From: Prevotella sp.
Lineage (GTDB): Bacteria; Bacteroidota; Bacteroidia; Bacteroidales; Dysgonomonadaceae
DNA length: 64,000 nt
Direction of reading: 5' to 3'
Assembly: GCA_031285625.1 (NCBI GenBank)
Contig: JAITVV010000092.1
Span: 1-64,000 of the forward strand
Position 1 is the first letter of the stretch. Every line of letters begins with the position of its first letter. A model generated the notes under the pieces. It saw only the letters and a program-made list of their open reading frames with translations. It had not been told where the DNA came from and did no database searches. Shown here one piece after another: positions 17,846 through 25,623 of this stretch. Both the position numbers and the translations under genes were made by a program.

Positions 17846-18007
17846 TTCCCTAAGATAACAAACTGATACAACCTGCTCCGGAGAAAAACCGAAGTAATTT
17901 TTCAGGTGACGTCATTATACTATCTATATAGTTGATTACATTGACAATAGATGTTTACGCAACTATAAAAAATACAATTATATAATACATTTTCCATATT
18001 AAAAGTA

Positions 18008-18015
18008 TACCTTTG
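18008..18015 (+). promoter_or_regulatory. -7 box for the acyl-CoA ligase gene
   Basis: TACCTTTG matches TAnnTTTG, 30 bases upstream of the ligase ATG. A -33 element is not obvious. Confidence 0.5.
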
Positions 18016-18045
18016 TATATATAAATAAATCAAAAAGTAACCCTC

Positions 18046-19854
18046 ATGAATTATTATCACTTATCTATATTGGTCCATCGCCAGGCTGTCCGGTATGGTA
18101 AAAAAACTGCGTTAAAATTCAGAAATCCATACGAAAAAAAATGGAAGAATATTTCATGGAATAAATTTTCAGATAATGTGATGAAAACTGCCTGGGCAAT
18201 GGCAGAGATGGGGGTAGATGAGGGCGATAAAATTGCGGTATATTCCCAGAATATGCCTCAATACCTTTTTACTGATTTTGCTTCCTATGCTAACAGGTGT
18301 GTGTCTGTGCCTATATATGCCACATCTTCACCGTCACAGGTAGAATATATTGTGAATGATGCCAGTGTAAAACTTCTTTTTGCCGGGGAACAGTTTCAAT
18401 ATAATAATGCATTTAAGGTACAGCAGAAATCTGCTGTTCTGAAGAAGATAATTATATTCGATAATAATGTAAAGCTCCATCCGGATGATAAAACCTCTGT
18501 TTATTTTGATGACTTTATTGCTTCGGGTGAAAACTCAAATACGGAAGTCATTGTGCGTGTGCGCATGAAATCGAGAAAAGAAGATGATACTGCCTGTATA
18601 ATATATACATCAGGAACTACAGGCGAGCCTAAAGGGGTAGTACTACCCCACTCCTGCTTCTTACAAATATTCAGAATACACGATATGCGTCTGACCATGA
18701 CCTCCAATAAGGATTTGTCAATGAATTTCCTTCCGTTAGCTCATATTTTTGAGCGGGCATGGACATGCTATGCCATTCATAAGGGGATGACAATAGCAAT
18801 AAATCAGGACGCCAAAGAGATTCAGAAGTCGATAAAACAGGTGAAACCTACTATTATGTGTAGTGTGCCCCGTTTTTGGGAGAAAGTATATGCCGGAGTT
18901 CATGAAAAGATATCTTCATCAAAGGGTTTTATGAAATGGTTGTATACTGATGCAATCAAAACAGGACGCAAATATAATCTGGATTATAAGAATCAGAACA
19001 AACCGGCACCTCTAGGTACTAAAATTAAATTTGGATTATATAACAACACTGTATTCCGCGTACTGAAAATGGTAGTCGGTATTGAGAAAGGGAATATATT
19101 TCCCTGTGCAGGAGCGCCGCTTTCCGATTCTATCAATGAATTTCTTCAGTCGGTTAATATTCCGATTATTATTGGTTATGGGCTTACCGAAACAAGTGCG
19201 ACAGTAAGTTTCTATACTGAAAGGGAGTTTATAATAGGTTCCGTTGGCACCCTTATGCCTGAAGTATATGTAAGGATAGATGAATCAAATAATGAAATCC
19301 TGGTTAAAGGAAAGACTGTGATGCGGGAGTATTATAATAAGCCGGAAGAAACAGCAAAGGTGTTTACCGAAGACGGTTACTTCCGTACAGGTGATGCCGG
19401 GCGTTTAGAAGGGGATATCTTGTATCTGACAGAGCGTATAAAGGACCTCTTTAAGACAGCAAATGGTAAATATATTGCTCCACAGGCAATAGAAACCCGT
19501 GTTTCTGAAGATAAGTTTATCGATATGATTGCTATAATTGCTGACGAACGTAAATTTGTGAGCGCACTTATTGTTCCGGACTATAAAGCATTGACTTCGT
19601 ATGCTGATGAACACAATATAAAATACGAAAAAGTAGAGGACTTATTCTCAAATGTAGATATTCTTCGTATGCTCGATGGCCGTATAGAGTTGTTGCAGGC
19701 TAATTTTGCACCTTATGAAAAGATTAAGAAATACAGGCTGTTAGCAGAGCCTTTCTCTATGGAAAATGGAGAATTGACCAATACATTAAAAATCAAACGT
19801 AAAGCTGTCGCCGAAAAGTATAAGGATATCATTGATAAAATGTATAAAGAATAA
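18046..19854 (+). CDS. Long-chain fatty-acid--CoA ligase (AMP-dependent synthetase)
   Basis: 602 residues of the ANL superfamily, FadD15/FACL-like branch. The P-loop-like AMP motif YTSGTTGEPKG (about 190-200), the A5 motif GYGLTETSA, and the hinge region FRTGDAGRLEGD and LTERIKDLFKTANGKYI are intact. It activates free fatty acids to acyl-adenylate and then acyl-CoA on the cytoplasmic side of the membrane, for lipid synthesis or recycling. It has a -7 box of its own. The hemW gene follows about 80 bp later, separated by a short repeat-rich spacer, so co-transcription is possible. Chain-length preference cannot be read from sequence. Confidence 0.93.
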   Translation: MNYYHLSILVHRQAVRYGKKTALKFRNPYEKKWKNISWNKFSDNVMKTAWAMAEMGVDEGDKIAVYSQNMPQYLFTDFASYANRCVSVPIYATSSPSQVEYIVNDASVKLLFAGEQFQYNNAFKVQQKSAVLKKIIIFDNNVKLHPDDKTSVYFDDFIASGENSNTEVIVRVRMKSRKEDDTACIIYTSGTTGEPKGVVLPHSCFLQIFRIHDMRLTMTSNKDLSMNFLPLAHIFERAWTCYAIHKGMTIAINQDAKEIQKSIKQVKPTIMCSVPRFWEKVYAGVHEKISSSKGFMKWLYTDAIKTGRKYNLDYKNQNKPAPLGTKIKFGLYNNTVFRVLKMVVGIEKGNIFPCAGAPLSDSINEFLQSVNIPIIIGYGLTETSATVSFYTEREFIIGSVGTLMPEVYVRIDESNNEILVKGKTVMREYYNKPEETAKVFTEDGYFRTGDAGRLEGDILYLTERIKDLFKTANGKYIAPQAIETRVSEDKFIDMIAIIADERKFVSALIVPDYKALTSYADEHNIKYEKVEDLFSNVDILRMLDGRIELLQANFAPYEKIKKYRLLAEPFSMENGELTNTLKIKRKAVAEKYKDIIDKMYKE

Positions 19855-19931
19855 TAGCTTTTAGCCGTTAGTTTATAGCCTTTAGTCATTTAATAGTTAT
19901 AAGCTAACAGCTTATTGGCTAATAGCTAAAA
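19854..19931. repeat. Short degenerate TAGC/GCTAA repeat spacer
   Basis: The gap between the ligase and hemW genes is built from variants of TAGCTTTTAGCC, TTATAGCCTTTAG and GCTAACAGCTTATTGGCTAATAGCTAAAA. Copies occur in both orientations, so the spacer could fold imperfectly (TTAGCCGTTAG with CTAACAGCTTATTGGCTAA). No coding potential. Its origin as slippage or a decayed element is undetermined. Confidence 0.6.
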
Positions 19932-19932
19932 T

Positions 19933-21060
19933 ATGGCAGGTATCTATATTCATGTCCCTTTCTGTAAAACGAGGTGTATTTACTGTGATTTCTATACCCG
20001 CACAGATATATCCCCAAAGAATAATTATGTTCAGGCTCTATGCAAAGAGATTGAGTTACGAAAGAATTATATATCAGGCGAAAAGATAAGGACTATCTAC
20101 TTTGGCGGAGGTACTCCATCACAATTATCATATGATGATTTCAGTAGAATCTTTGAAACTATCTACAACCGGTTTGATGTAGCCCCTACTGCTGAAATCA
20201 CCATGGAAGCCAATCCTGATGATTTAATATCTCATTACCTCCAAACAATTCAAAAACTGCCTTTTAACCGATTAAGTATAGGTATTCAAAGTTTTAATGA
20301 TGATGAATTGAAGTTCTTGAAGCGCAGGCATTCTGCTGCTAAGGCAAAAGAAGCAGTCGGATTATGTAAATCCTTGGGCTATGATAATATCAGTATTGAC
20401 CTGATGTATGGTTTGCCCGGCCAGACAATGGAAATCTGGCAAAAAAATCTGGATGAGACTATTTCTCTTGATATACAACATATTTCATCTTATCATCTTA
20501 TTTATGAACAAGGTACAAGATTGTACCGTTTGTTTAAGTTAGGTGATGTAAAGCCTGTAGACGAAGATTTGAGTGTAGATATGTTCTCTGTAATGATTGA
20601 CAAACTCTCCATAGCAGGCTTTGAGCATTATGAGATATCTAATTTCGCGAAAAGCGGGCTGTACTCCAAGCACAATAGTTCGTACTGGCTGGGTGAGAAA
20701 TATCTAGGTTTGGGACCAGCTGCACACTCCTTTGATGGACAAAACAGGGCATGGAATATAGCTTCCATTTCTAAATATATAGATAGTATTGCAGTGGAAA
20801 AGCCGGCAATAGAAGTAGAAGTATTGGATACCAATACCCGCTATAATGATTTTATCCTTACAGGTATGCGTACTAAATGGGGAGTGAATTTAAAGGAACT
20901 GGAAGACCAGTTTGGTACCGGAATGAAAGACTATTGCATAAAAAACGTACAAAAATATATAAATCAGGGATTTGTACATCAGGAAAACAATGTGCTAAAA
21001 CTAACACGGACAGGTATCTTTATCTCAGATGGTATAATGAGTGATCTTATGTGGGTATAA
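19933..21060 (+). CDS. hemW: Radical SAM heme chaperone HemW (coproporphyrinogen oxidase-like)
   Basis: 375 residues. The radical SAM 4Fe-4S motif is C11-KTR-C15-IY-C18, followed by YFGGGTPSQL and the HemN-type C-terminal domain. HemW proteins bind heme and deliver it to respiratory enzymes; they are often misannotated as oxygen-independent coproporphyrinogen III oxidase. The short N-terminus, with the cluster motif starting at residue 11, fits HemW better than true HemN, which has an extra N-terminal part. It ends at a strong terminator. Cytoplasmic. The gene is intact. Confidence 0.92.
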   Translation: MAGIYIHVPFCKTRCIYCDFYTRTDISPKNNYVQALCKEIELRKNYISGEKIRTIYFGGGTPSQLSYDDFSRIFETIYNRFDVAPTAEITMEANPDDLISHYLQTIQKLPFNRLSIGIQSFNDDELKFLKRRHSAAKAKEAVGLCKSLGYDNISIDLMYGLPGQTMEIWQKNLDETISLDIQHISSYHLIYEQGTRLYRLFKLGDVKPVDEDLSVDMFSVMIDKLSIAGFEHYEISNFAKSGLYSKHNSSYWLGEKYLGLGPAAHSFDGQNRAWNIASISKYIDSIAVEKPAIEVEVLDTNTRYNDFILTGMRTKWGVNLKELEDQFGTGMKDYCIKNVQKYINQGFVHQENNVLKLTRTGIFISDGIMSDLMWV

Positions 21061-21070
21061 TTATATTTAG

Positions 21071-21102
21071 AAAGCCCGTTTAAGCGGGCTTTCTATTTTT
21101 TT
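21071..21102 (+). terminator. Terminator after hemW
   Basis: AAAGCCCG and CGGGCTTT pair around TTTAAG, followed by CTATTTTTTT. It lies 10 bases after the hemW stop and between convergent genes. Confidence 0.9.
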
Positions 21103-21120
21103 ATATTTAATTTGTACGGT

Positions 21121-22404
21121 TCAATCACAATAACAGAAAATCCTAAATACAATTTGTTTTCTCTGCATTGGATCCCATGTTGCTATTTCACCAATAACTT
21201 CATCTTGCCTACTACCAGGAAGATAATCAATTCTAAAATTATTAGCACCTAGGTGTTGAAAAGTAGCAGCATATCCTTGTATTGTATTACTACCAGATGG
21301 AATTGAGAATGTACTTCCAACCTTCACATATCCAATATGCACAGCAACATATCCTTCTGGTAAAGGAACCTCTATAGTAACATTTGATGATTCAAAAATA
21401 AATTCGTTTCCATAGTAGTTTATAATTGCTCTTACTTTTGCCTTTCCGTTCGCAGTGGCTTTAAATGTTGCATTCGTTGTCCCTTGCCCTGAAACGAGCG
21501 TAACATTTTGTACAGCTTGCCAGGTAATTCTAATATCCGAAGATAGGGTTAATCCTGAAAAAGTATAAGATATATTTTGATTAGGACTAACTTGATATGA
21601 AGAAGAAGTTATTACATTATTAAGTGGGTATAAATAATGAATAGCTTTGATATCATTTGTACTGAATCCGGGTATTAATCCACGGTTCCGGTTATATGAC
21701 ATTATAGAATTATCATCAATTGTCGGAGTGCCGGGGATAAGTACTCCACCTTGTTGGGCTGGAGTATAATGTGTATGCAAAAATCCAACAGTATGGCCCA
21801 TTTCGTGGATTATAGTATTTGCTTTATTAGCAAAGTTATCATGCATACTGTTTACTATAATCTCTCTTGATGGCTTCTGATTTAAAGGAAAATCAGATAC
21901 TCTTGCATATTCGCCATTGGAACTATATGCCCGCCTGACTGTAATATCTGCTGTTGAGGCTGTTGTATAATTGAATTTAATACAACTTCCCGGAATATTA
22001 TTCCACGCATTTATCGCAGTCATTACTGCTGTGCGCCAATCAGATCCTATACCAGATGTAGGTACAGATACACCATCAATCCTTATAGTCATGTTCTTCA
22101 CATTTGTAAGGGATACTAATCTTCCATTCAAATATCCCTGTTTAAGCTTAGATTCGTCAGTTTCCCCTCTGAATTCCGCTAAGTGCTGCTTTAAATTCTT
22201 TTTAACTAAACTGATATCACCCTCAACTAAATAATAATCTCCTTTATCAATCAGAGTGGATACGTCAAAGCCTAATTGTTGAATTATAGTCTTATCATCC
22301 AATTCTGCAGTCTCAGCACTGTCATCGGTAATATCTTCACTTTGGCAACTTACAAATCCTATTATCAGCAATAGAAATAGGAAATAAAATAATTCTTTTC
22401 TCAT
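21121..22404 (-). CDS. Secreted HExxH metallopeptidase lipoprotein (M57-like)
   Basis: 427 residues. The lipoprotein signal ends at Cys20 (GFVSC). A propeptide-like region (about 25-100) precedes a metzincin-type catalytic domain with H200-E-M-G-H204-TVG-F-L-H210 and the later IMSYNRN Met-turn-like segment. This matches the dual-action HEIGH peptidase family (M57). The C-terminal 130 residues include an Ig-like or BACON-like beta domain. It would be exported, lipid-anchored and zinc-dependent, degrading extracellular or host protein. The substrate is unknown. It is monocistronic, convergent with hemW and preceded by a 500-bp intergenic region. Confidence 0.85.
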   Translation of the reverse strand: MRKELFYFLFLLLIIGFVSCQSEDITDDSAETAELDDKTIIQQLGFDVSTLIDKGDYYLVEGDISLVKKNLKQHLAEFRGETDESKLKQGYLNGRLVSLTNVKNMTIRIDGVSVPTSGIGSDWRTAVMTAINAWNNIPGSCIKFNYTTASTADITVRRAYSSNGEYARVSDFPLNQKPSREIIVNSMHDNFANKANTIIHEMGHTVGFLHTHYTPAQQGGVLIPGTPTIDDNSIMSYNRNRGLIPGFSTNDIKAIHYLYPLNNVITSSSYQVSPNQNISYTFSGLTLSSDIRITWQAVQNVTLVSGQGTTNATFKATANGKAKVRAIINYYGNEFIFESSNVTIEVPLPEGYVAVHIGYVKVGSTFSIPSGSNTIQGYAATFQHLGANNFRIDYLPGSRQDEVIGEIATWDPMQRKQIVFRIFCYCD

Positions 22405-22909
22405 AATAATTTGAATTTAGGTTAAACAAACTTCTTAAAAATGAAGCTATTAAGCTACAAAAGAAATTATATATAACAATTCCATCATTAGTCGGATATG
22501 ACTTTTTACAAGTTGTATTTCTTGTAAGTTGTTTACAAATAAGTATTTACTTTGATCAATCTATTGTGAAATATGACTATTTATTAATTAATAGATGAGC
22601 TTCCTTTTATCATATTCTTTAATAGAGAATATCTTATTAGAGTAGGTTAACGATTCCTTGTAATTGTTTATTATAGTGACTAAAGTAACAAAAAGAAAAC
22701 GTACGAAAAACTGTTACTTTTGTCACCTTTTCAATATAAAGTAATGTATATTAGTATTTTACGAAATAATTATATTAAAGTACAAAATGACCTGTTGTAA
22801 CTTTTCTTATTTTATTACAAAAATATTACATTTTCCATAGGGTTTTTATTGTTTGAACGATCATAATAGTACAACCGGTTTTATAATAACAATTAAAAAC
22901 AATATAGCT
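22405..22909. other. Long intergenic region between divergent genes
   Basis: About 500 bp, strongly AT-rich and without a credible gene. It must hold promoters for the peptidase (leftward) and the CarboxypepD_reg gene (rightward). The only distinct structure is the inverted repeat at 22676-22726, listed separately. A longer ORF reading starts at 22853, but the signal peptide begins at the 22910 ATG, so 22853-22909 is treated as untranslated. Confidence 0.6.
22676..22726. repeat. GTGAC(A/T)AAAGTAACA inverted repeat, copy 1
   Basis: GTGACTAAAGTAACA (22676-22690) and TGTTACTTTTGTCAC (22712-22726) are inverted copies matching at 14 of 15 positions, with a 21-base A-rich spacer. The same 15-mer, with A instead of T at position 6, recurs at 58169 in another intergenic region. 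It could be a regulator-binding site, a hairpin or the trace of a small mobile repeat. Confidence 0.7.
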
Positions 22910-24172
22910 ATGAAAGCAAAATATTTTAAAATCGTACAGGTTATCTTGATTACTTTTCTCATTGCGGGAATAACGCTTCCTACTTATGCCCGTAAAGATC
23001 CCGGTTATGTGACAGTAACAGGTGTAGTAAAAGATGTAAAATCGAAAAAAAATCTGGAATATGTAAGTATATCTATTCCCGGAACTGGTATTGGAACTAT
23101 ATCAAATGAAGATGGAGGCTTTTCAATTAAGGTGAAAGATTCATTGCAAATAAAAACATTGGAAGTATCTCATATTGGATATTATAATCAGCGGCTTCAG
23201 ATCTCCGAAGATGATATGAATAATATTACAATATTTTTAACTCCGAATGAAAATAAGCTCAAAGAGGTTATTGTAGAATCTGCAGATCCTCTGAAATTGG
23301 TACAATCAGCTATAATGAAGATAGGTGATAATAATAGTAATATAACAAATCTATTAACAGGGTTTTATCGCGAAACTATCAAAAAGAGGCGTAATTATAT
23401 CAACATATCTGAAGCAATTGTCGACATATACAAAACATCATATACACAAAGTGATGCCCATGACCGTGTTCAGGTATTGAAAGGACGAAAACTACTTAGT
23501 CCCAAACGGGGTGACACACTAATTGTAAAGTTTATTGGCGGCCCTAATTTATCAACTTATCTTGATGTGGTGAAAAACAAAGACTTAATGCTTGATCTGC
23601 AAACACTAAACTACTATAAGTTTGAAATGGAAAGCCCTGTAATGATTAATGAGCGCCCACACTTTGTGGTAAGTTTTAAGCCTCAGGTTATTCTTCCATA
23701 TGCACTTTTCTACGGTAATCTGTATATAGACAAGGAAACTTTAGCTTTCTCCCGCGCTGAGTTTAATTTAAGTATGGATGATCGTAATAAAGCAACACAG
23801 GCTATTTTACGTAAGAAGCCGTTTAAAATGCACTTTAAGCCCGAAGAGGTTTCATATTTGGTTACATATAAGGAACGGGATGGAAAGAGTTATCTGAACT
23901 ATGTTCGAAATGAAGTCCGGTTCAAATGTGATTATAAACGCAGGTTATTCTCAACCAATTATACGATTGTATCCGAAATGGTTGTAACCAATAAGAAAGA
24001 TGATAATTTTGAAAAAATATCATACAAACAGGCTTTCAATGATAAATATTCCTTATCAGATAAGGTGAGTAACTTCTATGATGCCAACTTCTGGGAAGAC
24101 TATAATATTATAGAGCCAACCGAATCGCTCGAATCAGCTGTAAATAAGTTAAAGAAACAGCAAAATAATTGA
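22910..24172 (+). CDS. CarboxypepD_reg-like exported protein (paralogue of the STN protein downstream)
   Basis: 420 residues from the ATG that opens a clear signal peptide (MKAKYFKIVQVILITFLIAG, then LPTYA). A carboxypeptidase-D regulatory-like beta-sandwich spans about residues 33-115 (VTGVVKDVKSKKNLEYVSIS, then GTISNEDGGF). The remaining 300 residues match the C-terminal part of the 25624-27195 product, for example LLTGFYRETIKKRRNYINIS against LTTFYREGVDHKRKNVDIT. The ECF sigma gene starts about 50 bp downstream with its own promoter. A periplasmic or outer-membrane-associated role is inferred. The family is common in Bacteroidota but functionally uncharacterised as far as I know. Confidence 0.8.
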   Translation: MKAKYFKIVQVILITFLIAGITLPTYARKDPGYVTVTGVVKDVKSKKNLEYVSISIPGTGIGTISNEDGGFSIKVKDSLQIKTLEVSHIGYYNQRLQISEDDMNNITIFLTPNENKLKEVIVESADPLKLVQSAIMKIGDNNSNITNLLTGFYRETIKKRRNYINISEAIVDIYKTSYTQSDAHDRVQVLKGRKLLSPKRGDTLIVKFIGGPNLSTYLDVVKNKDLMLDLQTLNYYKFEMESPVMINERPHFVVSFKPQVILPYALFYGNLYIDKETLAFSRAEFNLSMDDRNKATQAILRKKPFKMHFKPEEVSYLVTYKERDGKSYLNYVRNEVRFKCDYKRRLFSTNYTIVSEMVVTNKKDDNFEKISYKQAFNDKYSLSDKVSNFYDANFWEDYNIIEPTESLESAVNKLKKQQNN

Positions 24173-24198
24173 TTGGTCCATTAGGTTCACTATATTTG
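24169..24198 (+). promoter_or_regulatory. Promoter of the ECF sigma operon
   Basis: TTG (24169-24171), 19 bases, then TATATTTG (24191-24198) matches the Bacteroidota -33/-7 arrangement. It overlaps the stop codon of the upstream gene and lies 24 bases before the ATG at 24223. That supports ATG 24223 over an upstream TTG start. Confidence 0.65.
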
Positions 24199-24222
24199 AA
24201 TTGGTTTTGATCCTTGTGTATT

Positions 24223-24774
24223 ATGCTGAACGATGTATTTATATTTAAGAAAATAAAGGATGGTGATATTAAGACCTTCGAACAGGTCTTTCGCCAGTAC
24301 TATACATCTCTCTACATGTACGCGTTCAGCATAATAGGCAAGAAAGAACCATCGGAAGAAATTGTACAAGAGTTATTCTATGTATTGTGGAAAGATCGGG
24401 AGACCCTGAATGTATTGCGTTCGTTGAAAAGTTATCTTTATGGGGCTGTTCGCAATCAGGCACTTCAATACTGTGAACATCTGAATGTGCAGGATCGTCA
24501 TCGCGAAAGGGTACTTAGCCGAAAGGTAGAAATACCTGAAAATACACCGCAGGAACAGTTAGAATATAAAGAGCTAGAAAATATTGTAAACCGTACTCTG
24601 GAGAAACTTCCAGACAGGCGTCTTAAAATATTCAGGATGCATAGAATGGAAGGCCGGAAGTATAAAGAAATAGCAGAGTTGCTTTCCATATCAATAAAAA
24701 CAGTGGAAGCTGAAATGACAAAAACATATCAAATATTAAGACAGGAAATAGAAAAATATACACACGCATCATGA
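24223..24774 (+). CDS. ECF-type RNA polymerase sigma factor
   Basis: 183 residues. The sigma-2 region (FRQYYTSLYMYAFSIIGKKE to ELFYVLWKDRE, about 18-60) and sigma-4 region (LPDRRLKIFRMHRMEGRKYKEIAELLSIS, ending VEAEM, about 125-170) are both present. It belongs to the Bacteroidota FecI-like ECF class that is normally held by a FecR anti-sigma and released by an outer-membrane signal. It overlaps the FecR gene by 4 bp (ATGA), so the two are translationally coupled. The target promoters are unknown, but the flanking CarboxypepD_reg genes are obvious candidates. Confidence 0.95.
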   Translation: MLNDVFIFKKIKDGDIKTFEQVFRQYYTSLYMYAFSIIGKKEPSEEIVQELFYVLWKDRETLNVLRSLKSYLYGAVRNQALQYCEHLNVQDRHRERVLSRKVEIPENTPQEQLEYKELENIVNRTLEKLPDRRLKIFRMHRMEGRKYKEIAELLSISIKTVEAEMTKTYQILRQEIEKYTHAS

Positions 24775-25616
24775 CTTTAAAAGAGAACAATAATATTACT
24801 GATCAGGCTTGGAACCTACTCTATAACAGACTGGAACAGGATGGTTTACTTGTAGACAAAAAATCAAAGAAAGTAAACCTTCGCTCTTCAATTATAAGAT
24901 TAGGTGCTGTAGCTGCAATCTTATGTATTTGCATTATTACCATATTCATTATCCGTGGTAAGCAAACAGTACAGAATGATATGCTTACTTTAAATAATGA
25001 AGAGAATGCACCGACTATGGTTTCTACCCTTGAAGATGGTTCAATCGTATATCTGTCAGGATACACATCTTTACACTATCCAAATCATTTTTCAAATGAT
25101 AAGCGGGAAGTTTTTTTAGATGGCAATGCATTCTTCGATATAAGCCGGAATCCGGATAAACCTTTTGTTATTGATACCAAACAAATGATAATTGAAGTTC
25201 TGGGAACCTCATTTAATGTTAAGAGTAATGATAATGAGTCTTTCTCTTTATCGGTACGCCATGGTGAAGTAAGGGTGACATCGAAGATAGACGGAAGAAA
25301 GGTAAATGTAAAGGCCGGGGAAACAGCATTATTGCATTCCGATAATTTGCAGAAAATAAAAACAATAGATGTAGACCAGTTCAAATCATACCTGAAACGT
25401 GTACATTTCAAGGATCAGCGGTTATCTGATGTAGTAAAAATGATCAATATGAATTCAGATTCAGTACAACTCAAGGTTACCCCTGAGTTAGAGAATCGTT
25501 TACTGACTGTCACCTTTTCGGATGATACACCGCATACTATGGCGCAATTAATTTGTTTAGCATTGAATTTACAGCTTACTCAACAACAAAATATAGTTAC
25601 TATCTCACCTAAATAA
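24771..25616 (+). CDS. FecR-family anti-sigma factor
   Basis: 281 residues. A short cytoplasmic N-terminus (about 1-43), one membrane span (about 44-66, LGAVAAILCICIITIFIIRG), a periplasmic FecR beta domain (about 85-190, with LEDGSIVYLSGYTSLHYPN and GNAFFDISRNPDKPFVI), and a C-terminal DUF4974/secretin-like domain (FKDQRLSDVVKMIN). It should bind and control the sigma factor encoded just upstream and receive the signal in the periplasm. In classical loci the signal comes from a TonB-dependent transducer; here the next gene is a barrel-less STN protein instead. Confidence 0.94.
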   Translation: MTLKENNNITDQAWNLLYNRLEQDGLLVDKKSKKVNLRSSIIRLGAVAAILCICIITIFIIRGKQTVQNDMLTLNNEENAPTMVSTLEDGSIVYLSGYTSLHYPNHFSNDKREVFLDGNAFFDISRNPDKPFVIDTKQMIIEVLGTSFNVKSNDNESFSLSVRHGEVRVTSKIDGRKVNVKAGETALLHSDNLQKIKTIDVDQFKSYLKRVHFKDQRLSDVVKMINMNSDSVQLKVTPELENRLLTVTFSDDTPHTMAQLICLALNLQLTQQQNIVTISPK

Positions 25617-25623
25617 TATAGAA

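Noticed and set aside
19854-19931. Insertion sequence or transposon remnant
   Set aside because: No transposase fragment, terminal repeats or target duplication was seen; only short degenerate words.
22853-22909. Extended start of the CarboxypepD_reg gene at 22853
   Set aside because: The added residues precede a clear signal peptide starting at the ATG 22910, so the upstream codons are unlikely to be translated.
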